From NCBI RefSeq assembly GCF_021354595.1, contig NZ_JADWYJ010000001.1:411446-475445 (forward strand): a stretch of 64,000 bases of DNA. Reading direction: 5' to 3'. The notes below the pieces were generated by a model. The model worked only from the letters and a program-made list of their open reading frames with translations. It was not told where the DNA came from and did no database searches. Made by a program: the position numbers and the translations under genes. Shown here piece after piece: positions 43,969 to 52,199 of this stretch. The stretch is from Maribellus sp. CM-23 (GTDB taxonomy: Bacteria; Bacteroidota; Bacteroidia; Bacteroidales; Prolixibacteraceae). How positions within the stretch are numbered: position 1 is the stretch's first letter; each line of letters starts with the position of its first letter.

Positions 43969-45669
43969 TTATTGATCTTCTTTTGTTACCAAATTAAACA
44001 GTACCGACATGGTCGTTCCCTTTCCAGGCTCCGACTGCACTTCAATTTTTCCCTTGTGGCTCTGAACAATCCCGTGCACAATGGCCAGCCCCAGTCCAAT
44101 TCCGCTGGCCCGCTGTTTGGCCGAATAAAATGGCTGAAAAATGCGCGAAATATCTTCAGCTGCAATGCCAACACCGTTATCGACAATGTTCATTTTTATG
44201 TGCCCTTCGTCCGGATTTGAGGTTTTGATCAGTATCTCTCCGTTAAGGGTGATCGCTTCCATTGCATTCACGAGCAAGGCCACACAAACCTGCTTGATCT
44301 GATTGTCGTTGCAATAAATCAGGTCCGAACTGGCTGTAAAATCAGTATAAAAATGAATACCGGCAATGTGCATCTGGTGTGCCATCAAACTGTACGACTC
44401 TTTCAGCACCTGGTTAAGGTGATGTTGCTCAAAGTTTTCCTGGTCTTTTCGGGAGAAATCCAGCAAACCTCGCACAATATTTCCGCAACGTTTCGATTCG
44501 GTCTCAATCACTTTCAGGTATTTCAGCATCGAAGCTTTCGATGTTTCGGGCATGTCGAGCTTCGCCAGTTGCTTGGCCACCAATTTACTGTAAGTCAATA
44601 TTCCGGAAAGCGGGTTGTTGATCTCGTGCGCCACCGACGACGATAATTTGCCCAACGAAGTGATCCTTTCAATATGAATAAGCTCGTTCTGAATTTCGGC
44701 CAGTTCTTCCGATTTCCGCTGCACCTTGTATTCCAGCTGATGCGACCAGTTTTCCAACTCCCGGTTGGCGGCGTCCAGGTTATCGAGCATGTTGTTAAAG
44801 GCCAGCGATACCGAACGCATATCTTCGAGTAAATGAGGCCTGATTTCGAGCCGGCGGCTTCGGTCGCCCTTCGACACCGCTTCACTGGCTACGATGATCT
44901 CGTTCAATGGCTTCTGTATCTTGTTCTTTGTAAAAAATATCAGCAGCGAAACCAGGAGTACTGTCACAACAATCGCCAGCAAAAAGAAATCGGTGGATGA
45001 CTTTGTTACGGCGGAATCAAGTTCCGACAGCGGAACCTTTATGATGAGCGACCCCAGAATTTCTTCGTCCTGGCTGTGAGCGTGGCAAGCGCTTGCATAA
45101 CACGAGCGTTCATTCAGAATTGGAGTTCGCACCAGTAACTGCCGGTGTCCTTTCTGTTTCTGATCCATGTTGCAAGGGCTCTTGAAATCGATTATCCGGT
45201 ACGACTTCTGTTTGGCCGGAAACATTTCAGAAAAATTGGAATGGCACCCGCCGCAGTTCGGGCCTCGCTGTGACAAAGAATCAGAAAAGGCGGTGGTAGA
45301 ATACACCAAACTGTCGCGGTTGTTGTACATGTTCACCTCATCGATACCGGGCATGGCGTTAATGATGTCGAGCGTACTTTGCAACGCACTTTTGTCGTTT
45401 TTCAGCATCGAGTGGTAAAGTGAGCCCTCCACAATCGACCCGATATTATCCCCCTGCTGGCGAATAACGGTACGGAGGTAGCCTTCGTAAACCGACTTAA
45501 AAATAAGGCTGTAGGAAATGAATAAAAACAGAGAAAGCAACCCGATTATGTAAACTACACGGGCATAAATTGACGAGCGAAAACTCAGGTAATGCCGAAC
45601 AAATTCAGACAGTGATTTTCGCGGTTTTCGCTCGGGCGCAGTTCTTCTGTTATCGTCACTTTTCTTCAT
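43969..45669 (-). CDS. Membrane histidine kinase with periplasmic haem-type motif
   Basis: A 566-residue sensor kinase. TM1 is ~35-57 and TM2 ~228-247. The periplasmic sensor (58-225) contains a canonical c-type haem motif CGGCH (Cys139, Cys142, His143), a second CYASACH (Cys190, Cys195, His196) and a lone Cys166. HAMP follows TM2, then a coiled coil, a HisKA domain with SSVAHEINNPL (phospho-His348), and a catalytic domain with N, G1 and G2 boxes (NAMEAI, DNGVGI, GIGLGLAIV). The partner is the adjacent NtrC-type regulator. A redox, NO/O2 or sulphur-compound sensor is plausible from the haem motif (inference). Confidence 0.92.
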   Translation of the reverse strand: MKKSDDNRRTAPERKPRKSLSEFVRHYLSFRSSIYARVVYIIGLLSLFLFISYSLIFKSVYEGYLRTVIRQQGDNIGSIVEGSLYHSMLKNDKSALQSTLDIINAMPGIDEVNMYNNRDSLVYSTTAFSDSLSQRGPNCGGCHSNFSEMFPAKQKSYRIIDFKSPCNMDQKQKGHRQLLVRTPILNERSCYASACHAHSQDEEILGSLIIKVPLSELDSAVTKSSTDFFLLAIVVTVLLVSLLIFFTKNKIQKPLNEIIVASEAVSKGDRSRRLEIRPHLLEDMRSVSLAFNNMLDNLDAANRELENWSHQLEYKVQRKSEELAEIQNELIHIERITSLGKLSSSVAHEINNPLSGILTYSKLVAKQLAKLDMPETSKASMLKYLKVIETESKRCGNIVRGLLDFSRKDQENFEQHHLNQVLKESYSLMAHQMHIAGIHFYTDFTASSDLIYCNDNQIKQVCVALLVNAMEAITLNGEILIKTSNPDEGHIKMNIVDNGVGIAAEDISRIFQPFYSAKQRASGIGLGLAIVHGIVQSHKGKIEVQSEPGKGTTMSVLFNLVTKEDQ

Positions 45670-45751
45670 TACGAGTCAGTCAATCGGTGGTTTTTTAAAG
45701 GCACCGTAAGTTACAAAAAAGAACAAAGGGGTTAACAAAGACTCTTTCTAA

Positions 45752-46471
45752 TTAGCTGGTTTGCTCCAAAAATTCATTTTGAAATTCATTCCAAATACCG
45801 GCGTCCAATTCAGCAAGCGGATCGACCTCTAACTCACCACCTTCCTGAAAGACCACCAGGGATTCCAGTCCTGCCTGCCGGGCCAGTTTTACGTTCAGAA
45901 AATCCTTGAGCCGGTTGATCTCATCCATAAACCACCTGACAGCTTCGGCTCCCAGTAGAAAATTTGACGTTTCTTTCTGCCAGTTGGCAGGGACAAGGGC
46001 GAACAACCAGCCCTCTTCGAAGGCCTCGCCCGGGAGTGCTCCGCGGCGTTCCAAAACCGAGGCATTCACCCCCACAATTTCGCCTGAAAGCGGTGAATGA
46101 ACATGCAACTGTTTCCCTTCCTGCTCAATCAGCGCCAGCACCTCTCCCTTTTGTACCACATCGCCGGCCGATTTTAGTGGCTGAACGGTTATTTCACCCA
46201 GTACATTCTGAAGAAAATCGTCTAATCCGATTTTTGCCTGTCCCGATTTTTCGAGGTAAAGCCAGGTATGATTCCGGCTAAAAAACAAGCCTTTCGGAAC
46301 ACGTAACAAATGGGCAGCAAGTACCCGAATGCCTTCCTGAACATGCTGTACCGCATTGCTTTTTCCGGTTACCAGCAGCCAGAAAGGAATCAGCAACAAA
46401 AGAAACAGGATCACAATAATGTACTCGATTCCTTTTGTTTCGAACAGGTTTGTATATGTAAATCCTTCCAT
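45752..46471 (-). CDS. Membrane-anchored GcvH-like protein
   Basis: A 239-residue protein with one helix near residues 18-34 (YIIVILFLLLLIPFWLLV), then a glycine-cleavage H-protein-like domain: RNHTWLYLEKSGQAKIGLDDF, VVQKGEVLALIEQEGKQLHVHSPLSGEIVGVN (core HSPLSGEIVGVN) and a FEEGWLF turn. The C-terminus ends FQEGGELEVDPLAELD, shared with the fusion protein at 48607-50274. The lipoyl-lysine position of true H proteins (8 before the Pro of the SPxSG turn) is Gly here, with Lys one residue later, so lipoylation is doubtful. Topology puts the domain in the cytosol. Function unknown. Confidence 0.8.
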   Translation of the reverse strand: MEGFTYTNLFETKGIEYIIVILFLLLLIPFWLLVTGKSNAVQHVQEGIRVLAAHLLRVPKGLFFSRNHTWLYLEKSGQAKIGLDDFLQNVLGEITVQPLKSAGDVVQKGEVLALIEQEGKQLHVHSPLSGEIVGVNASVLERRGALPGEAFEEGWLFALVPANWQKETSNFLLGAEAVRWFMDEINRLKDFLNVKLARQAGLESLVVFQEGGELEVDPLAELDAGIWNEFQNEFLEQTS

Positions 46472-46502
46472 TTTTTTCTTTTTTAATGATGAGACAATTC
46501 TT

Positions 46503-47729
46503 TTACACGTGCTTATTGTTTGCCCACGACGGAGACTCGCGCAGCACGGGCATACGATTGATTACCCAACGGAAAATCCAGATTTCAACAAACACGATGG
46601 AAACGGCCACCACTATTTCCATCCACGATGGCACATAGTGCACTGCCGCATCCCAGCGAAAAGCAATGATCGACACATTAAGCCGGTTCAGGATTATTCC
46701 AACAATGGTTAAAACCGCGGCTACCCTTGCCCACCTAATGTTCGCCCGTTTAAAACTCAGCAAAAACAAAAGCATGGGTGCCACTACGAAACCAAGCATT
46801 TCGAGTAAAAACCAATAACCCATCGGGGTATTGATGTAGGCCCAGCGATGACCGTGAGCAAAAACAAGGATCTGCATAAACAGATACACAAAAATGCTGA
46901 ACGCACAGATCCGGGAAAGACTCAGAATGATGTCTTTTCGCTGCTTTCTATTTTCACTGGTGATTTGGTCGGCAAAAACGCGTTCGCTGATCGATCCTTC
47001 GAAGATCACCATCGACAGTCCGGCAAAAACGCTGGACATCAGGAATAACAAAGGAATAAACTCGGAATACCACAGTGGGTGTATTTTTTCCCTGGCCATC
47101 AGGAAGAGCGCTCCCAAGCCCGACTGATGCAAGGTTGACAGGGTGATACCAAAAATAACCGCCCCCAGTGTTAATCCGGATAAAATTTTATGCGCCCGGC
47201 GGGCATTCAACCACTCGGCAACGGCTGGCGAAAACTCGATAGCCTGCGCAACGATATAGAGCAAAAAATGCCAGGCCACCAGGAACAATACCGAATTAGC
47301 ACCAAAATTATTTCCGATAATCGGGTTGAAAATATTCCAGGGTTTACCAAGGTCCAATACCAAAGCGCCGGCATAAAACACATAGGCCAGAAAACCATTC
47401 AAAACCGTTACCCTTACGATGGAGTGAAACTTGTCAACTTTCAGTACATACACCACAAAGGTGAGAATGTAAGCACCACCGGCAAACGCAACTCCGGTAA
47501 TAACATTAAATCCTTTCCATACGCCCCACGGAATGTCCTGGGTTACGTTGGAAACAGCTCCAATTCCGTTGATAAAACGGATAACAATAATGGCGGCCCC
47601 CACCAGCATTACCGGAATTGAAATAATATTAAACGGCGTTAACCATTTTCCCCTGGGCTTCAACTCATCCAGCAAAAAGCGCCCGATGGACTTTTTTTCT
47701 TTTTTTAAAGGAAATGCAGAGCTAGTCAT
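46503..47729 (-). CDS. NrfD/PsrC/HybB-like quinone-interacting membrane subunit
   Basis: A 408-residue polytopic protein with about ten helices, HybB-like in length and pattern: DIPWGVWKGFNVITGVAFAGGAYILTF (core IPWGVWKGFNVITGV), GKPWNIFNPI, STLHQSGLGALFLM and a late RLNVSIIAFRW. The family passes electrons between quinol and a periplasmic iron-sulphur subunit, here the HybA-like protein whose gene overlaps by 8 bp. No catalytic molybdopterin or hydrogenase subunit is encoded beside it. Confidence 0.92.
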   Translation of the reverse strand: MTSSAFPLKKEKKSIGRFLLDELKPRGKWLTPFNIISIPVMLVGAAIIVIRFINGIGAVSNVTQDIPWGVWKGFNVITGVAFAGGAYILTFVVYVLKVDKFHSIVRVTVLNGFLAYVFYAGALVLDLGKPWNIFNPIIGNNFGANSVLFLVAWHFLLYIVAQAIEFSPAVAEWLNARRAHKILSGLTLGAVIFGITLSTLHQSGLGALFLMAREKIHPLWYSEFIPLLFLMSSVFAGLSMVIFEGSISERVFADQITSENRKQRKDIILSLSRICAFSIFVYLFMQILVFAHGHRWAYINTPMGYWFLLEMLGFVVAPMLLFLLSFKRANIRWARVAAVLTIVGIILNRLNVSIIAFRWDAAVHYVPSWMEIVVAVSIVFVEIWIFRWVINRMPVLRESPSWANNKHV

Positions 47730-48585
47730 AATTGTTAGTTTTGTCCAGGTTAGACTTGGTTGCTTTATGTATGCCTAAAAGAACAGAAGGCACCAGAACA
47801 AAAACAGCAGGTACGCTGTACAAAAAACCTTTTGTGAGAGCCGGATAAGAGGCATTCTGAATATTCGTTCTAAAACCTATTTCCTCAAACGGAACAGGCG
47901 ATAAATACAAAAAGGATGTTCCTCCCGCTTCGTTTTCCCCGTAAATATGAGGGTAGTAGGCATCCGGATTTTCAACGATCCTGCGGCGTGCTTCCGCCAT
48001 TAATTCGCGCCGGGTCCCAAACACGAGCGCTTCTGCGGGGCAATTCTCCACACAAGCCGGTAACTGCCCTTCTTGTTGCCGCTCAAAGCACATGTTACAT
48101 TTGGTAATCTTTGGATTCGGACTGTTGTACTCAAATTTAGGAATATCAAACGGACAGGAAATCATGCAATACCGGCATCCCATGCATTTGTTTTCACGCC
48201 AGATTACCGGTCCTTCCTTTGTTTTGAGCATGGCCTGTGTTAAACAGGCTGCCCCGCACGCCGGCTGGTTGCAATGCATACACTGACGTTTTACGTACAC
48301 CTCTCCTTTCGAGGTATCATAAGCATTTACTACCGTTCGGCGGTTTTCGTTGGTTTTTCGAAGAACACCCACCTCCGGAAAATCTTCGGGCTCGGGTAAG
48401 TTATGAACTTCGGCACACGAGAACTCGCAGCTTTGGCAGCCCACACACCGTGTTGAGTCGTACAAAATGGCTTTAAACTCTGTCTCTTCTTCACCGGCGG
48501 GCTCAGCCTGTGCCTGTTTCCCAAAGGCCAAACCTGCCCCGGTAACTCCAAGCACTTTGAAGAAATTTCTCCTGTCTATACTCAT
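47722..48585 (-). CDS. Tat-exported HybA/PsrB-like four-cluster ferredoxin
   Basis: A 287-residue protein from ATG 48585. It has a Tat leader (DRRNFFKVLGVTGAGLAFG), four [4Fe-4S] motifs (CVGCQSCEFSC; CMHCNQPACGAAC; CMGCRYCMISCPFDIP; CNMCFERQ...CVENCP) and a C-terminal membrane anchor (FLYSVPAVFVLVPSVLLGI) as in HybA. It is the electron-transfer partner of the NrfD-like subunit. The leader was lengthened by 7 residues in the open frame through a TTG at 48606, which I reject because the Tat motif follows ATG 48585. Confidence 0.93.
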   Translation of the reverse strand: MSIDRRNFFKVLGVTGAGLAFGKQAQAEPAGEEETEFKAILYDSTRCVGCQSCEFSCAEVHNLPEPEDFPEVGVLRKTNENRRTVVNAYDTSKGEVYVKRQCMHCNQPACGAACLTQAMLKTKEGPVIWRENKCMGCRYCMISCPFDIPKFEYNSPNPKITKCNMCFERQQEGQLPACVENCPAEALVFGTRRELMAEARRRIVENPDAYYPHIYGENEAGGTSFLYLSPVPFEEIGFRTNIQNASYPALTKGFLYSVPAVFVLVPSVLLGIHKATKSNLDKTNNYD

Positions 48586-48606
48586 GGTTTTAATTGTTTT
48601 CACCAA

Positions 48607-50274
48607 TCAATACATGTCTGCGGTATTGATGAAGTAATTCTGAAAATCTTCCCAAACTTTTGGGTCCAGATCTTTCAACGGGTGAAGCATGAGTTCACCG
48701 CCTTCCTGGAAGGCCAGTTTCCCATCTTCCATGTTCATGATATTCAGGGAACATGCCAGAAAATCTTTCAACCGCGTAAATTCACTGCTGATCCATTCCC
48801 GGTAGTTGTTACCCATGGTGAAAAACTGGATTTCACGTAACCAGTTCGACGGTTCAATTTTGTACACCCACCCTTCTCCGTAAGGCGCATCATTGATTGT
48901 AAACGGATCGGCTACCAGGCTTTCATTGATCTCTTTAATGGTTCCTGAAACAGGAGAATTCAGCGTGATTTGCTTTCCTTTCCGAATCAATGTTACCAGC
49001 GGCTCCATACGTTTCACTTTCTCTCCCGGACTTTTCATGATCACCCGGGTATATTCACCGGTTACATTCGAGATAAAGTCGTCGACTCCCAAACGAACCC
49101 GGCCACCTTTTTCCATAAAAACCCAGGTGTGCGACTTGTCGAAGTACAAACCCTTCGGAAAGGTAAGCGCCTCTTCGTTTAACAGCTTGATCAGCGTTGC
49201 TTTATTCAGCAAAGGAGCCTTTGCCTTTCTTTTTCGTCCGGTATAAATAACCACGGCAAAAAGCAACGCAAGCGCCGCCACCACCAGCACGGTCCACAGC
49301 AAAACAGACGAACGCGTGCTTTCGTTGATTTGAGCTTCTGCCAGCAAAACAGGAGGTACAAGTTTTTCGAGATTCGATTGCATCTCGCCATACACCAGTT
49401 CGGTATATCCGTTTTGCCCCACTGCTGTTTGTCCCGAAGTGGTAACCCAGGTCAGGAAATCACTCAACTCACTGTTTTCGGGGAAAGCAGGAGCCACCGC
49501 GTAAATGCTGTGCACAAGTGCTCGCGGGTATTTCCCGATCCATACAGAGCGTTCAAACTGTTCGGGATTGGCGTAAAAGTTTTCGTTGTAATCCAGTCGG
49601 CCATTTCCGTTCCGGTCAATCGGCAGTAATTTGATTTTTTCAGCAAAGGCCTGTTCTGCAGTGTTCAAAACAGTTGACAAATTACAAAACCCAATGGCGT
49701 GTTTATCTTTCTGAATCGCAGCCAGGAACTCTTCTTTCGAAAGCGCATTCTGCCCGGCGATTTTTGCAGGATCGGTTTCCAGAAATTTAGCCACCGATAA
49801 TTTTACTTCTGCGTCGTCCAACACATACAAATTCACCGGCTCACCTCCTGTGCTGACTTTACTGTCCACCATGGCTGCCAGCTCTTTAGCCGAGATTCCT
49901 TTTTCGGAAACCTCACTTACAGAAGGATTCGCTTCGTGGTAAACAGCCACAATCACTTCGCGGCCCAGTGTCATCAGCCACATCGATTCGGCCGACATGG
50001 ATGTGCCGGGCTGCTGCATAACAAAACCAAGCGAACCTTCGTCGCTTACCTTGCTGCTGATTTCCGCCAGCCCCACAGAAGAAAGCTCACAGTTGAACCC
50101 GGCATTACTTTTCCTGTATTCGGTGATCCACGAATCAACCAGACCGTGTGTTTCCTGTGTTGCAAAAATCTTTACAGGCTCGTCGCTTGCTGCCGGTGTT
50201 CCGGCATTTTGGCTGCTCGCTCCGCCAATTACCAGCAGGAGCAGCACTACTGTTATAAAAATCCTGGTTTTCAT
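48607..50274 (-). CDS. PstS-like binding domain fused to GcvH-like domain
   Basis: A 555-residue fusion from ATG 50274. The signal peptide (IFITVVLLLLVIGGASS) is followed by a periplasmic PstS-type substrate-binding domain to ~residue 310 (VKIFATQETHGLVDSWITEY, YPRALVHSIYAVAP, FLTWVTTSGQTAVGQNGYTEL). A transmembrane helix comes next (VLLWTVLVVAALALLFAVVIY) with a basic RKRKAK stop, then a cytosolic GcvH-like domain (SHTWVFMEKGGRVRLGVDDF; NSPVSGTIKEIN; DPFTINDAPYGEGW). The C-terminus is paralogous to the protein at 45752-46471. Lys is again one residue off the lipoyl position. It is the first gene of the operon. Combination and role are unknown to me. Confidence 0.82.
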   Translation of the reverse strand: MKTRIFITVVLLLLVIGGASSQNAGTPAASDEPVKIFATQETHGLVDSWITEYRKSNAGFNCELSSVGLAEISSKVSDEGSLGFVMQQPGTSMSAESMWLMTLGREVIVAVYHEANPSVSEVSEKGISAKELAAMVDSKVSTGGEPVNLYVLDDAEVKLSVAKFLETDPAKIAGQNALSKEEFLAAIQKDKHAIGFCNLSTVLNTAEQAFAEKIKLLPIDRNGNGRLDYNENFYANPEQFERSVWIGKYPRALVHSIYAVAPAFPENSELSDFLTWVTTSGQTAVGQNGYTELVYGEMQSNLEKLVPPVLLAEAQINESTRSSVLLWTVLVVAALALLFAVVIYTGRKRKAKAPLLNKATLIKLLNEEALTFPKGLYFDKSHTWVFMEKGGRVRLGVDDFISNVTGEYTRVIMKSPGEKVKRMEPLVTLIRKGKQITLNSPVSGTIKEINESLVADPFTINDAPYGEGWVYKIEPSNWLREIQFFTMGNNYREWISSEFTRLKDFLACSLNIMNMEDGKLAFQEGGELMLHPLKDLDPKVWEDFQNYFINTADMY

Positions 50275-50418
50275 TGTTGAATTGATTTTAACGTTTTTTA
50301 TGGGTACCTGAACCCAATTTTTGGATTCTTTTTCCACCCGAAATACCTTATCCAACTTTGAGACCAAACCTACAAGACCCTCACATACTGAAACTTACAC
50401 AAGAAACCAACAATAATC

Positions 50419-50437
50419 TCAACACATGAAGTGTTGA
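50419..50437. promoter_or_regulatory. Palindrome 1 (candidate activator site)
   Basis: TCAACACATGAAGTGTTGA, a perfect 7-bp inverted repeat; as CAACA-N7-TGTTG it uses the same half-sites as palindromes 2 and 3 in opposite order. It lies 145 bp upstream of the first gene of the operon. Confidence 0.5.
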
Positions 50438-50495
50438 ATATCTTTACAGTCATTTTCAGCGATTCAGATATATCACTGACTTAGTGAACGTTATC

Positions 50496-50537
50496 ACACC
50501 TGTTGAAAAATTCAACAGGTGTTGTATTTTTCAACAC
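50496..50537. promoter_or_regulatory. Palindromes 2 and 3 (candidate NtrC-type activator sites)
   Basis: Palindrome 2 is a perfect 12-bp inverted repeat ACACCTGTTGAA/TTCAACAGGTGT with a 3-base spacer (50496-50522). Palindrome 3 is GTGTTG-N7-CAACAC (50519-50537). Both read TGTTG-N7-CAACA, with start points 19 bp apart. Tandem dyads 220-260 bp upstream of a start are typical of enhancer sites for NtrC-family regulators. Confidence 0.55.
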
Positions 50538-50837
50538 TCAGTTGCATAAGAACTGAGCTACAAGCATATTGAGGCTTATTTTTTTTGAAAATAATTTAAT
50601 GGAAGTGTTTGGTGTTATAGAAATACAAAACGCTGAGGCTATATCAAAAGCTAGAACGATAAACGTAATACTAACAATTTCCCCAAAACGGCACACAGAC
50701 AACTCTGATTTAACTGGGTTTCGCCGTTTAGTGATTATCGGCTAAGATTTGTGTCATCTGCGTTCTACTTCCAAGTTGATAAGTACAGGAAATGAAGGTT
50801 CTATTTCTATAAAACCTCCTCGTTATGATGATATCTT

Positions 50838-52112
50838 TTACTCCCGAATCAGATAAAGATTATCCTTCGTACGCAAAATCATCTGATCGTCCACAAAGGC
50901 AGGAACGGCTTTAACGGTTTCGTTGATGCTGTTTTCGGCCACTTTTTGGAATGAATTGCCTGGTTTAATAATGGTACAGTCGCCTTTCACATTCATGAAG
51001 TAGATATTGCCTGCTGCAAAAATGGGTGAAGCGTTGAAGTTTCCTTTTAGCTTTTCTTTCCAGACCGGTTTTCCACTCATGGCGTCCAAACAGGTGACCA
51101 TGCCGCGGTCATGAACCATGTACATAAGTCCGTCAACAATTACAGGAGTTGGAATTTGCGGAACTTCATCGTCGTACATCCACACCTGATTAGTTTTGGT
51201 AACATCTCCCCTCCCTGTCGGATCAATCGCGTACTGCCTGGTAAAGAACGGCGTGTTATCCTCGAAAATCCAACCCGAATTAACAAACACTAGCCCGTTG
51301 TAATACAGTGGCTGACTAACCGTGGAGTCGTAGCCGTAAGTGAAAGTCCAGATCACTTCACCGGTATTTACATCGTGCGCAAAACACATGTAAGCCGAAT
51401 TACTGATGAGCAGTTCCTTTCCGCCTGCATTTATCACAATCGGCGTCTGGTACGACTTCCGGTAAACGGGCTCCAGCGGATCATAAATTTCCTTGGGGCG
51501 CACACTCTTCCAGATGGTTTCGCCCGTGGTTTTATCCAAGGCCACCACATAAGGATCTTCGGTACCTTCCAGATGCAAAATCAACAGTTTCTTGTAAATA
51601 ATTGGCGAAGAAGCCGGTCCCTGCATGTGCTTGCAACGCAAATCTTCGCGTTTCCAAACCTCATTAAAAGTTTTGGTGTCGATGCAAGCTGTTCCAAAAT
51701 CTCCGTAATGAACATAAACCCTTCCCTTTTCAATGCACGGAGTTGGTGTTGCATACGAGTTGGTACTGTGTATACGCTGTGGTTCTTCCGAAGTAAAAAT
51801 TGTTTTCTCGTCGAGTAGCTTTCCGGTTTTTAAATCAAAACAATAGGTATAAAACCGGGTACCGTCTTCTTCTGCTGAAGTCAGCCAAACCTGGTTCCCC
51901 AATACTGCCGGCGACGACCAACCTACACCTTTCACCGGTACTTTCCAAACTACGTTTTCCGTGTCATTCCAACGCAAGGGAGCTTTTTCCACATTGGCGT
52001 GCCCGTTCATTTCCGAACCTCTAAAATGTGTCCAGTTCTGCGTATTTGAATTGCATGAAGAAAAAAAGAGGAAAACTATCACAAAAGGAATGGTAATTAA
52101 GAAACGCTTCAT
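50838..52112 (-). CDS. PQQ-like beta-propeller lipoprotein
   Basis: A 424-residue protein from ATG 52112. A lipoprotein signal peptide (FLITIPFVIVFLFFSSC, lipobox SSC) is followed by NWTHFRGSEMNG and propeller blades: YCFDLKTGKLLDEKT, VALDKTTGETIWKSV, CFAHDVNTGEVIWTF, TCLDAMSGKPVWKEK. It is homologous in style to the propellers at 26661 and 27956 but distant from that cluster. It is divergent from the EEP-family gene at 52200. No catalytic signature seen. Confidence 0.85.
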   Translation of the reverse strand: MKRFLITIPFVIVFLFFSSCNSNTQNWTHFRGSEMNGHANVEKAPLRWNDTENVVWKVPVKGVGWSSPAVLGNQVWLTSAEEDGTRFYTYCFDLKTGKLLDEKTIFTSEEPQRIHSTNSYATPTPCIEKGRVYVHYGDFGTACIDTKTFNEVWKREDLRCKHMQGPASSPIIYKKLLILHLEGTEDPYVVALDKTTGETIWKSVRPKEIYDPLEPVYRKSYQTPIVINAGGKELLISNSAYMCFAHDVNTGEVIWTFTYGYDSTVSQPLYYNGLVFVNSGWIFEDNTPFFTRQYAIDPTGRGDVTKTNQVWMYDDEVPQIPTPVIVDGLMYMVHDRGMVTCLDAMSGKPVWKEKLKGNFNASPIFAAGNIYFMNVKGDCTIIKPGNSFQKVAENSINETVKAVPAFVDDQMILRTKDNLYLIRE

Positions 52113-52138
52113 TGAATAAGGTTTTAGTTGATCTGTCT

Positions 52139-52146
52139 CAAAGTTA
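52139..52146 (-). promoter_or_regulatory. -7 promoter box of the PQQ-like lipoprotein gene
   Basis: TAACTTTG on the minus strand 27 bases upstream of ATG 52112, matching TAnnTTTG. Confidence 0.4.
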
Positions 52147-52177
52147 ATCGAAAAAAGGAATATGAAAATGAATTCAC

Positions 52178-52185
52178 TACTTTTG
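52178..52185 (+). promoter_or_regulatory. -7 promoter box of the EEP-family gene
   Basis: TACTTTTG on the plus strand, matching TAnnTTTG. It implies transcription starts ~8 bases before the TTG at 52200. Confidence 0.4.
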
Positions 52186-52199
52186 GAACTCACTAAAAA

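Larger units (their letters stand above)
50275..50837. other. 563-bp intergenic region with clustered palindromes
   Basis: Upstream region of the PstS/GcvH-PsrBC operon (minus strand) and downstream of the PQQ-like lipoprotein gene. It holds three TGTTG/CAACA palindromes (50419-50537). No canonical sigma-54 GG-N10-GC pair was found on the minus strand between 50281 and 50457. The nearest is TGGTCTCAAAGTTGGA at 50351-50366 (GG in place of GC), which overlaps a TAGGTTTG box of the housekeeping type. No gene was found in it. Confidence 0.55.

Noticed and set aside
50351..50366. A confident sigma-54 promoter
   Set aside because: The -12 element is GG rather than GC, no GC dinucleotide occurs in 50281-50457, and the site overlaps a TAGGTTTG housekeeping-type box. 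It is left as a possibility only.
50496..50537. Hairpin as a transcription terminator
   Set aside because: For the minus-strand lipoprotein gene ending at 50838 it is more than 300 bp away and lacks a following T-run in that direction; no plus-strand gene precedes it. Shared half-sites favour operator function.
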